From Coniferiporia sulphurascens (Eukaryota > Basidiomycota > Agaricomycetes > Hymenochaetales > Hymenochaetaceae), in assembly GCA_002794785.1 (NCBI GenBank), contig NBBA01000008.1, positions 992,001 through 1,056,000 of the forward strand: a stretch of DNA of 64,000 bases. Direction: 5' to 3'. The notes under the pieces were generated by a model that worked only from the letters and a program-made list of their open reading frames with translations, searched no databases and was not told where the DNA came from. Below are positions 1 through 10,491 of the stretch, piece by piece; the first letter of the stretch is position 1; each line of letters opens with the position of its first letter. The translations under genes and the position numbers were made by a program.

Positions 1-2637
1 CGTTCTCGGTCCATTCAACCTCCATCTCGCTCGTCCGTGCCTCAAGGCTCGTAAGCTCCTCTTTCAGATGCTCCTTCTCTCGCTCCGACTCATCTCTCTC
101 CTTTTCCAGCTCCTTGATCCTGTCGGTGAGCTTCTCAGTATTGGACCACTGAGATTCAACTTCCTGCTTCAATACGTCAATTTCTCCCTCTCTGGCAATC
201 AGCTGTTCCCCAAGAGTACTCATTTGCTCGAGCTGTTTGATCAAGTGTGCGCGTTCCTCGTCCCAAGCGGTCTCCACAGTACGATGGCGTTCTTTTTCCT
301 GTTCTGATTCATGTTCGCCCCTTGTAACAAGAAGGCGCACATCTTCCAAGCCTTTGTTTACAGTCTGGTCAGCCGAGCACATTGCTTCCATCTGCCTCTT
401 AACCTGCTCGAACGCCTCTTCTCGCTTCCGAATCTCCTCCTTCAAATGTTCATTCTCGTCCTTCGCTTCCTGCTCCCTCTTTTCAACGTCACTCTTGTCC
501 TTTTCAAGATCGTTGATTTGACGATGGAGCTCCCTGAGCGCTTCCCCACTTGCCTCATCCATAACGCTCCTTTCGAAGCTCTGCTGACGTGATTCATCAA
601 ACTGCTCCTCCAGGCTGCGATAGGCGCGTTCGAGTTCCTGAACCTTACGACGCATCCCGCGCATAATTTTCGTCCGCTTATCCGCTTCCCCTTCATATGT
701 CCGGACCTTCTGATTGAGAAGTTTCACATGTTCGTCGCGTGTGCTGAGGTCGAGCTCGTATTGGGAAGACAATTCTTGATGGAAGGCAAGCTGCGTGCGC
801 AAAGCGAGTACCATATCATCCTCGTCCGACATATTGTGTGTAATCCTAAGCGACGATTGGGATTTCGAAGACTGATAAGATGCCCCTGACGCAGACCTCG
901 AGGACGTCCCAGACACTCCTGAGTCCGACCGAATGTGGGACAGCCTGGGAGGAGAATGCGGGAATCCGGCGGCGGAATTGTAGTAGTTGCTTGCATCCGC
1001 ACGGAAAGGATCAGGGATCGTCGGCTCGGAAAACATGACATCATTTACTGGTCCATTGTTGGTCTCCGTCTCAGGTATATCCCTGTCTTTCGTTCCTTCT
1101 AAATGCGGCCTGGAGAAAACCCGCTCGCTAAGTGCGCGAGCACGGCTAGAGACAGCGGAAGCCACTGGGAAGTCTAGGGGAGTGCGATGTTCCGAAACGG
1201 CGACACTTTCCCTCTTGAACACTTTATAAAGGCCAAGCGAAGACGACGCCCGTGGGGGCAACATATGCTTGTCACTTCCATCCGTCAGGGAATGAAATAC
1301 AACCTCGTCGGACCTCCGTCTGCTAGTCTTGTCGTCGCCATCATTGTTGATGCTGTTGGGGGTCTCAATCGACATCGATGAAACCGTCGAATGACTCGAT
1401 ATTCTGCTTCCCCTCTCCCCGTCAATCGGATTCCTGAGAATATGTATGGACCCGTCCACAGAGCCCCCGACAACTCGACCTAGTTCATCGACCCCAACTA
1501 CACCGTTCTGTTGTATACCTTCTTCGCATTCGGGAATGGAGTGCACGCTGTGCTCTTGCGCCGTGGAGAATTCAAATATTCCGGACAGTTGAGGCGGAGG
1601 AGCTGGCATAGTCGTTGACACTACGCCTTGTCGTGATATTCCCTGGGAAGACGCGGCGTACGGCGTGCTGCTCGCTTGAGGCGGACCATCTAAGAACATA
1701 ACATTCGGAGAAGCAGCTGCCGACGAAAAGACATTTGGCGATGTATTTGCCGAATGGTATTTCGTGGAATCAGGGTTAGGCGACGCACCCCCATGATCAG
1801 GGTCAACTTCGCTGATGCGCTGCATAAAAGACGGGTCATGCGGGTCGCCCGAGCTATTATTAACGCTCGCGTCTGGGCTGATAACTCGATAGGCATCACG
1901 GGAAAAGAAGCGGACGTTTTGGCCTGAGCTCGGCGTATTCTTATCTCGCAGGATAGAGCGCACCGAGCCGAACTGCCGCTGAGGGTCGATCGGTGTCAGG
2001 GGCGGCGGCATAGTCCCCGGAGGCGGGGACGACGGGCGAAGAGCCTCAGACGAAGGTTTGTTTAGAGCATCATCTGACCCTGATTTATAATTAGATAAAA
2101 GGCTTCATCACGCACGAAAATAACTCACTGTTCAGGGCGGCTTGCAACTGCATTGCTGAAGGCTTGCGGTCTTTAAATAGAGAGCGAACGGAACCAAAGA
2201 CAGGCTGGGGGACAAAATCCTGGCCAGTAGGGGACGTCAAGGACATATTAGAATCTAGAGTATGATTAGTTAAGTATTTACAAAGACAGACATTTGAACG
2301 CACCATTCATGTTGGTGTTGATATGAAGAGAAGACTTAACCCTCCTCGCGAGACTGTGCTTGCTTACAGTGTCCTTATCATATATTTTCGATGCCCGCTT
2401 GAAGAGCCCGCGCTTGCCTTGCTTGGATGGGGAGCTAGGCGGGCTGAGAGCATGTATAGGTGCGGCCGCGAGTGCGGGGTTAGCTTCGGGTTGTTCAATG
2501 CTTGGGCGGAAGTCCGTGTGGTTGAGTTGCTGCTCGCCCACCAGGCTCACGACAGACGACTGCGCCGCAAGGTCCTGGGGTGCAGCACACACATCGCCAT
2601 CACCGCGTTTGAGTACGCTGCTAATCTTCGTCCACAT
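1..2637 (-). CDS. Coiled-coil protein, N-terminal part (runs off left edge)
   Basis: Family not recognised. Exons read 2637-2304, 2254-2129 and 2079-1, with 49-nt introns at 2255-2303 and 2080-2128; phases agree at both junctions. The chosen start is the ATG at 2637 (MWTKISSVLKR); the open frame extends further upstream but without an ATG. Residues 1 to about 390 are Ser/Pro-rich and low in structure, with two copies of an FGSVRS motif: one followed by LFKDRK (about 2165-2200), one by ILRDKNTPSSGQNVRFFSRD (about 1915-1980). From about position 830 to the window edge the protein is heptad-rich and highly charged (many E, K, Q, R), a long coiled coil. The C-terminus lies outside the window. Spindle-pole, cytoskeletal and septal scaffold proteins have this architecture, but that is only inference. 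The upstream region carries an ACGTGAA/ACGCGT cluster. Confidence 0.75.
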
Positions 2638-2902
2638 TGAGCGACTGTGCTTGTCGGTCGTCGCGCTCAGGTCCAAGTTCACTGAGCAGCGCAGTGGCGA
2701 GGTAGTGTGGGTAAAGCTATCGTCGGTGTTAAAGAGTGTGGTCGCCGTATGCTCTCTGTCGTTGCCGTTCGCAGCAGAGTTGACAAGCTGCGAGGCGGGC
2801 AAGGGTCGTTGAAGATGTCGTGAGGGACGAAAACTAAAGGCTCAAGCTGAAGTTCAACATGCCAAACAGAAGACGTTATGGACCCTGTCACGCGGACAAA
2901 CA

Positions 2903-2958
2903 ACGCGTGACAGACGCGACTTACGTGAAAGCGGATTTACGTGAACTCACGTGAAAGG
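2903..2958. promoter_or_regulatory. Triple ACGTGAA plus ACGCGT cluster
   Basis: ACGTGAA occurs three times on the plus strand, at 2923-2929, 2939-2945 and 2949-2955; the last copy forms a CACGTG E-box. ACGCGT (MluI cell-cycle-box type) lies at 2903-2908. The cluster sits about 270-330 bp upstream of the coiled-coil gene start and 230 bp beyond the 3' end of the cytidylyltransferase gene, so it most likely serves the coiled-coil gene. The motifs are seen directly; any function is inferred. Confidence 0.35.
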
Positions 2959-3189
2959 AAATTCCGGCCCTGACAACCACCGGGGAATTTGATCTGTTTC
3001 AGTATTAATATTGTTCAGAAATCAGTATAGGAATTCGCACTACATATGTAATGCACTTGTATATGTACAATACTGTATCCATAAAGAATAAGCCAATACC
3101 CCACTATTTATTTTCCCTTGCGACATGTATGTATGCGTATTATAGTCTCGGTAAATAAGTCGCATTACAGTTTGAGAAATAAAAGAGAG

Positions 3190-4558
3190 CTACGAAGTTC
3201 CAGCTACGCCCAATGACCCTCTTATTATTCGGGCTCTGGATGGTGGGCGTGTCACCACGGGGCTGTCATCAAAGTCGGAACCTTCGGCCTTCAGCTCCGC
3301 GTGCCCAATCTTTTCAAGCTTCGAATCGAACTCGCGCTTGCGATAGCCGGAAACAATTCGCTCAAGTAGGTCGGATGTTGACACACCGGGTGTGCGGCGG
3401 GTGGGGAGAAACTTGCCTAAAGTGATAATATCAATCCCCCGTACAAATGCCGCGAGCGAATGCAGAAAAGGCAATTGAACTTAGGCGCACCTTGAGACTT
3501 TGCGTATGCGTACACGTCGTCGTGTCCAGAAGAAGCATACGGATCTTCATCGTGAGCGACGTAGTCAATCTGCCATTTATCGACGAAGTCGACGTCAACA
3601 ACCCACGGTGCCTCTTGTACGACTTCGTCGACCCAACGACAATGGCGCACCGCTTCGCAGCTAATACCCTAGAAGTATATATATCCCGTCTCGGATATTA
3701 TTTGATAAATAAACGCACCGCTCGGCATGTGTCATTACTGTTCGTGCCTTGTGCTCTTTCACGAGCTCGTCAGAGTTGACACCGACAATTAAATAAACTG
3801 AAGGGAAAGCATGTTTTGCTTGTCGTAATTGCAGAGCATGGCTTGTGGACCATAAACAAAACAAAAAAATGGTGACCGTCTCCAGAAAATACGCACCCAA
3901 AGTGAAACAGGTCATAGACGCCTTCAGAATGTTAGCAAAACGGATGGTTCACAATTGCCCCTGAATACTTACCATCGGCATAGATACGAACAGGTCTCCC
4001 AACCGGAGGCGGATTAATTTTGTAAGTTCTTTCCGCCCCGCGTTCAGTGAGACCGCCTTCGATCGCTTTCCTCACAAACTCCCGAATATCGTCCACTGTC
4101 AACTTTGCTGGGTCAAACTCCGCTGCCGCAATGGGTACTGGAGTAGGCTCTTCTGGTACGTGCAAGGGGGCGGTGTCTGTCACAGTGACGGCGGTCGCAC
4201 TTGGCTCTCCGATGACCTCAGTTGGAGTGACACCGTCCGACACGCAGGGGAACGACGAAGACGTTGGCGAGGTGAGCGTCGATGTTGAGGACCCAGACAA
4301 ACGCGCTGAACCGGTGTGCGTGTGTGTATGGTGCATTGTGCGTGTACGTGTGCTTGTCTCGACGTCACCATCATATGTGGGCGAGTCCACACCATCGTCT
4401 GAGATGAGACCTGAGAGATGGTGCTGTCGTGCCCGTGAGGAGCCCGACCGTCCACCGCCTGCCGTCGCAGCACTACGTGTCTGGACCAGAGGTGAAGTGG
4501 GTATATGCTGGTTGCGCGAGGTGGATAACGATACAGTCGATGCGCCGTCGTCAGTCAT
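3190..4558 (-). CDS. PCT1: Choline-phosphate cytidylyltransferase (CCT)
   Basis: Makes CDP-choline from CTP and phosphocholine, the rate-setting step of the Kennedy pathway to phosphatidylcholine. Five exons: 4558-3973, 3921-3897, 3841-3719, 3660-3491 and 3416-3190 (376 aa). All introns are GT-AG and all phases close. Residues 1-180 are a low-complexity Ser/Thr/His-rich N-terminus. The catalytic fold starts around residue 190. The HxGH nucleotide-binding motif is HFGH at residues 202-205, and the family signature appears as RTPGVSTSD at 309-317 (RTEGISTSD in animal CCT). The conserved VAHDEDPY and [11 protein letters not shown] segments lie between them. The 25-nt second exon carries GVYDLFHFG of the active-site motif. 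The C-terminus is short, with a modest charged helix rather than the long amphipathic membrane helix of mammalian CCT. An upstream 5' exon cannot be excluded, because the frame stays open before 4558. Confidence 0.95.
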
Positions 4559-5734
4559 CGGGTCGTTGTCCTCTTCTGACCTGCGGATGCGTATCGAAAC
4601 GTCAGAGCATATTTAACAAAGGTGGTAAGTATATGCACGCGTCATATGCCGGGGAATCGATGGACATCGAGTATTTTCCTATTGAGCGCTTTGTGTGCAA
4701 CATCTTCTTGTGGTGGTAGATGGGGTCTGCGCTCATACTCGAATCCATATCCAATCGACAAAGTTCTTGTTTTATTGCTGGGAGCTTAAGATACACGTGC
4801 TTGATCGCTGTGACCTCACCGGGTGGTTTGAGGTACGAGGTGGACTAGGTCCAGACAGGGGTACTCGCTGGTCCAAGGCTTGTTCGTGAGCTGAAGGACT
4901 CGACGGCGGAAAGCCTACAAATCTACCGACCCGACCCGCGACCCAATCGGGAACAACCTCTACTGCCCGCCCTCTTCCCTAGTCTGGCGAGTACTTCATG
5001 TGAAGGAACCTTAGTGCATGGCATTCCCGAGTTCCTTCCTTTCTAGCCCTGGACGACGAAAATGTCCCTTGAGGTGTATTATTAGACCCACAGCTATAGA
5101 CACCGCATTCGCCAGTTCAAGCCTGAGTGGAGCGGAAAGACGCCAGAAATGTTCAATCTGATCTTAGTTTTTGCACATGGACAAGATCCCCACATATTAT
5201 ATCACTCCGACGGGACAGGGCTCTTATGAAAGACACATGATACAGATGAGTTGAGGATTAACAAGAATTTTCCCCGAGTTTCTCATCTATGGACCACAAT
5301 TGGTACTGTGGGAGTAATGGTTTCCGATATTGACCGTATCGAATATGAATGGTGTCACATTCTTCAACATTAATATAGGAAGTAATTGCACAGAACTATA
5401 GAGATTACAGTAAAGCTGCTTCAAAAAAGCATGCCCGTATAATGAACCGACTGCCCACTCAATTCACTTCGAATTACAAGCGGCATGGCATCAACCAGAC
5501 CCTTCGACGCCATACAAAAACTCACGTTTGCATTGTGGTGAAAAATAATTGTAACTATGCGATACACAATTGCCAGTGATGGATGTAGCTTTCAGTTCTA
5601 AGAGGCAATACACAAAGCGAAAATGGATGCATGAGAGCGGGTAGGTGAATAATGTCCAATTAATGCTTGGAATATCCAAAAGAAATAGGGAAAAAATGGA
5701 AACCGGCTAACGGCCAATTTGCTGAGGCAATAAC
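4559..5734. other. Intergenic spacer, 1.18 kb
   Basis: Lies between the cytidylyltransferase start and the 3' end of TFIIE beta, both on the minus strand, so it should hold the cytidylyltransferase promoter and the TFIIE beta 3' UTR. Only short, non-conserved open frames are present. No repeat, RNA gene or domain was recognised. Confidence 0.6.
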
Positions 5735-6881
5735 TTATCGTGATGCGCCCGGCGCATAATCTCTGGAAAGATCTACTTCGCCCTTGAGATGGACATTGGT
5801 GATGCGAACAGGACGGTGACGCGGTGCAGACTTCTTGCCCTTCTTTTTTGTGGGTCCTTTGGGGATGACGGTCTCCGCTTCGGTAGCCTTGAGACCCTCT
5901 GGTACGGTGGATTTAATAGGCGTGAAATTTGAAGATAATGGTTGCTCTCACCTGATGAAAGGGCTTTCAAAAGATCCGCATCCGCAGGAACTTTCAGCCC
6001 ATGCCACAAATCCTTAAATTCTACATGAGGTTTGTTAGTAAGTCAGCACCAACGCTGTGCGAAAGCACATACCCTGTTCAACAGGCATTCCACCCGTCCC
6101 CTCTATGGGCTTTATCTCGTTCCAAAATACCATTCGCATCTGCTGGTCTTTCGTCGTCCGTGTAACGAGCACTTCTCCTTCCTGTTCAAGCTCTTCAATA
6201 GCTTGCAAGGAGTCCTTCCACGATTCCTTAAGGGCGCGCACAGAAAGCCCACCGCCACGTCGCGTATGGCGCTGGATTTCTGTGAGAAGCGCCGCTTTGT
6301 TGCGAAATGTGAAGTCATGCTAAACACATAGTTGTAAGGGCACGTAGAAGAATGTGCGTATGTATAAAACATACCCGATACGAATAGAGGTCCGTCTTCG
6401 GATCATGGATGACACGGTCATGCGCGCGAAATCGTTCAAAAAGCGCCTGATTCGAGTCGAGCGGAGTATTCGTCACAATGGCTAGGTCTTGCAACCGCAT
6501 AGGGTTTCCATTATGCTAGTTAAGACAGTGTATGAGCGACCTGGGCATGCTGACATCCGAGAACGTGTTCACTTTCAAATGGTCGACAGCGTACACAATC
6601 TGTGTGTTGATGTCCGAACCTGTACCAGTATCTACCGGCTGCGAATAGACAATGTCTGGCAGAACAAGTCACACACTTAGCATTCGGGGTGGAGATAGAA
6701 CGCAAGCTATGTATTAACTTTGCTTCGGTTTTTTCTTCTGCTTCGAAGTCTCCGACGATGATGTCTGGGCCGCAGCTGGCTCGGTTTGGCTCTTCAACGA
6801 GGGATTCGAGTGCCACGAAGTGAAGTCCTGACGGTGCAGAGACGACTTGAAGGCGGCTACATCACGCGCGAGAGCCGACAT
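5735..6881 (-). CDS. TFA2: Transcription initiation factor TFIIE subunit beta
   Basis: The small subunit of TFIIE, which recruits and regulates TFIIH at RNA polymerase II promoters in the nucleus. Six exons: 6881-6719, 6655-6573, 6515-6375, 6319-6073, 6020-5952 and 5898-5735, giving 288 aa (human TFIIE beta is 291). All phases close with GT-AG introns of 53-63 nt. The first winged helix runs from about residue 65 (INTQIVYAVDHLK, PMRLQDLAIVTNT, DPKTDLYSYR). The second begins at HDFTFRNKAALLTEIQ and includes the SVRALKESW and RMVFWNEIKP segments. A Lys-rich stretch (GPTKKKGKKSAPRHR) lies near the C-terminus, as expected for this subunit. A first donor choice at 6540 gave a frame clash; moving it to 6572 restored the conserved reading. 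The gene shares a 243-bp divergent promoter with PAN3. Confidence 0.94.
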
Positions 6882-7124
6882 TCTCAGCTTTCGACGAGTG
6901 GTTGGTCGTTGTCAACGTCGTGGTCAGCGCCTGCGACAACGTCCTTGTGTGTGACCTGTATGTAACGTGTAACGGGGACCTGATTGCATAATGCCCGGAT
7001 TGTTTGTTCGTGTGGGCGTCCCCTTACCAGCTGGATTTCCATCTCTCAGCGATGCCTTACGTGCCTCCCTCCTCCCACCACGTCCGTGCCTCGTGCTCGG
7101 AAAGGGAGCAAAACTCAGGCGGAG
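6882..7124. promoter_or_regulatory. Shared divergent promoter, TFIIE beta / PAN3
   Basis: 243 bp separate the TFIIE beta start codon (minus strand) from the PAN3 start codon (plus strand). Both promoters and 5' UTRs must fit here. No TATA box was evident. Confidence 0.5.
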
Positions 7125-9959
7125 ATGGCCTCGTATTTTGAAGCGCCCCAGTCGCGCAGTGCCGCAGTCAAGATCGTCGCGCCTCCGTCCGCCGACGTGG
7201 CTCAAGAGGCTCAGTCTGGTCTACAGAAATCTACTCTGTCACCTAAGAAGGGTACGCTGCTAGCTTAAAATGGCTTATAATGATCTGATACCTTTATAGA
7301 CACTACGCAACGACAATGTAGGAATATAATGATTCATGGGTATGTGGTGTGGTCGGGTGTATGCCTCCAAAGACTCAGACTGGATTCTATTGGAAGGTTT
7401 TGTAAATATGAGGGAAAGGGCTGTGCCTACCACCACCCATCGGTTCGTACGCATGATTGATTGTCGGCTTGTTGTGTGTCGTGGATGACGAAACGCATAT
7501 AGAGAGACGATCCGGTTCAGGTCGTGTCAGTACACCCACTGCAGTGGTTCGGCCTATCTTTACTGAACCGTCACCAGTGACTTCGCGGCCACTCGAGACG
7601 ATATGGATGGAAGCACCATTGCGAGTTTTCCTGCGCAGGCTGTGAATGCCCCAGTATTTGTGCCACGCGCTGTGGCTTCACCAATGAGATCTGAGAATGC
7701 TACCGTTTCGTTCGTGCTCGTCATCTTGCTGCCATCCCTTAGCTTATATTGAAGCCAGGTCACCGCCTCCGTCTACTGGGGGTATTGAAATGTATGACCC
7801 CTACGATCAGCCTGAACTGAGCCCGGACAGTACAGGCCGGGGCTCCCTGGATGGACTGGCACGACAGATAGATCATGTACGCATAGGGCTTCTAAAGGTA
7901 TATTTGACGGCAATTAATATACCATTTCACTTCAGATGAGCTTCGCCGACTACGGTGAACAAACCGATGATCGGATGCTCATGCCGCAGGACTATAATGA
8001 CGTATCCGGGATGGATGCCTATTATCAGTCTCAACAGTTCATCCGCCATCCCGTAAGCCCCTTTCACATTTGTTATCTTGATACTTCCACATCTGATTGT
8101 TTTTTGCTAGTTAAACTATCACTTGTACACACTACCTGTTCCTACCAGTGAGGGCCGGAAATTTTCAATTTCGGATGATATCCGTGAAGAGCTACTTAAA
8201 CGCGCCGAGAAAATACACATGGGTCCAACTTTGGGTCTCCCTCTTCCTGAGGAAGTGCAAGGTTATCATTCACTTGTGCCTCTTGAGATGGCTTCTCCAG
8301 AGAAAAAGAAATTTGGCAATTGGAGTTCCATGGTGTACAAAGCGATTAAAATATCAGACGGAAGGGCTTACACCTTGCGGAGGATCGAAAGTTCGTTCAG
8401 GCCTGCTTGAGCAGGACTGCAGCTAAATCACCCTATGCAGACTTCCGCTTAATGAACGAGCAGGCGTTCAGTGTGATTGAAAAATGGATTAAGATACGAA
8501 ATCCACACATCGTATCTGTGCGGGAGGCATTTACCAGCCGGGCCTTCGGCGACAACTGTTCGTTGCACTTCCCTGTCTCACTTTATATCTCACAGTTACA
8601 TGTCATTGAGCTGGGAATTCACTAATTTGAGCTCGTTGCCACAGCACTTGTCGTTGCATACGACTATCACCCGAACTCTCAGAGCCTGGCTGAAGTACAC
8701 TTCAAGAAGACTCCATACCAGGGCGGTAGAGCGCACCTAGAGCGGATCGGAGAGTCGACGCTGTGGAGCTACATTTTTCAGATCGCGAGTGCGATGAAAG
8801 CGGTTCACGGTGCCGGCCTAGCCGTTCGCATGGTTGATGCGTCGAAGATCCTGATTACAGGACAAAACAGGCATGCCCATATGCATACATGCTACTCTAC
8901 TTATCTGATAAATTAACTTTTCCCGCTTCATTAAGGGTAAGGATTAGCTCGTGCGCAGTGTTTGATATTCTGTTGTACGATTCCCGTCAAGATCAGCTCT
9001 TGATGCAGGTAAGCTCACTGGTTTAATCTGGGCACGGCTACTTATTTTTTTTTCGTGACTCAGCAAGAAGATATGATCATGTTTGCAAAGCTTATCATGT
9101 CACTAGCCTGCAACAATCCATCGGCGGTTAGCAATGTACACAAGTCGTTGGACCAAATTCACCGCTCGTACCCTGGTGCTATTAAAGATGTGATACATTT
9201 CTTGATGAAGACGCCGGGGCCAATGAAGGTTTGCGCGACGCATCTTCTTCGTTTGATGTTCGTTATTGACAATAGACAGAACATACAGGGGCTTTTCGAC
9301 ACGTTTGGGGGCAAAGTGGTAACGGAGCTCGACGCTGCGCACTCGTATGTCTCTGTTCATGTGTACCGTACATTGGTCCGACATACTAATGTTGATCTGC
9401 ACAACGTCTATCTAGGAGGGTCGATACTCTCGAAGGCGAACTAATGGGCGAACTCGAAAACGCACGTTTGGTCCGCCTACTATGTAAATTTGGGTTCATC
9501 AACGAGCGGCCCGAGTGCGGCCCTTTCCATTTTTACAGCGGAAGAGAACACTAAAGAATTAGATTTGGTTCTACAGATTCGACCGTGACCCGCGCTGGTC
9601 CGAAACGGGCGACCGGTACATCATCAAGTTATTCCGCGACTACGTCTTCCACTCCGTTGACGAGCTCGGAAACCCGGTGGTGAACCTGGGGCACGTCCTG
9701 ACGAATCTGAACAAGGTCCTTACCCATATCCCTGTGAATTGACGTTCGGTACTTATCCCTCGCGCGCCTACAGCTCGACGCGGGGTCGGACGAACGCATC
9801 ATGCTGGTCTCGCGGGACGAGCAGAGTTGCCTCGTCGTCACGTATCGGGAAGTGCGGAATTGTATTGAAGCTGCTTTCGGGTAAGTGTAAGACATATTGC
9901 AGGGTGGCTGAAGGATACTAACGGAGTGCAGCGATCTGACGAGGGGGACTGGTCGTTGA
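7125..9959 (+). CDS. PAN3: PAN2-PAN3 deadenylase regulatory subunit PAN3
   Basis: PAN3 recruits the PAN2 nuclease to poly(A)-bound mRNA for the first phase of deadenylation. Exons: 7125-7251, 7300-7339, 7397-7442, an unresolved stretch (about 7505-7876), 7936-8052, 8111-8390, 8441-8557, 8645-8870, 8936-9008, 9064-9228, 9280-9344, 9416-9514, 9577-9715, 9774-9880 and 9932-9959. A CCCH zinc finger lies near the N-terminus (CRNIMIHG / [13 protein letters not shown], exons 2-3). A PAM2-like, disordered stretch precedes the pseudokinase ([19 protein letters not shown] through [16 protein letters not shown]). The C-terminal knob domain contains [20 protein letters not shown] and [18 protein letters not shown]. 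The HRD and DFG catalytic motifs are degenerate, as known for PAN3. The intron at 8871-8935 starts with GC. Between about 7705 and 7758 no GT-AG boundary joins [11 protein letters not shown] to [12 protein letters not shown] in phase. Confidence 0.93.
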
Positions 9960-10491
9960 GATGGTATATCGGAAATTAGAATAAAAATAATAAAACGATA
10001 TATTAAAGACAAACGAATTTAAAGACGGCATTTCTCTTACCGACAGCTGCTGCTGATCGAAAGGCAACGCGCTTCCAACGCTTGTTATGCGTCCATCAAT
10101 AGCACATGTGCTCACACCGTCCCGGGCTATTTACAGACGCTGAGAGACCTGGTTTGATGTGCGACGGAACCAATGCTCTTCGGCTTATTTCATCTGAATT
10201 CGTCTGACTGCCCTTGTTCCTTCCTTCTACATAACTGCCACTTGCCTGCTCGCACAGCTGCAATTGTCTGTGCTCAACACCCGCTCGTCTCGCCCTCAGT
10301 TCGTGCTATCGTCCCTGCCAGCACAAGCCTCGGCTTGCCGGTCTAGGCGTTTCCCACGTATTCATTAACCGCGATCGTCACAAGGCACTCGTAAATAGAG
10401 CGTCGACGACAGCGAGCTGCTTGTTACCCTACCACCGAGCCCTGAGCAATTGGCAGTCGTCGCCGACCGTCCCCGACATCCCGACGTTCTG
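9960..10491. other. Intergenic spacer between PAN3 and the terminal transferase
   Basis: 532 bp holding the PAN3 3' UTR and the promoter of the next gene. It starts with an AT-rich stretch (about 9970-10020). No conserved open frame was found. Confidence 0.55.

Noticed and set aside
2638..2802. Longer N-terminus of the coiled-coil protein from 2802
   Set aside because: That codon is TTG; the first ATG in frame is at 2637 and gives a plausible start.
6516..6540. TFIIE beta second-exon donor at 6540
   Set aside because: It produced an out-of-phase join and a stop; the donor at 6572 gives the conserved HLKHNGNPMRLQDLA reading.
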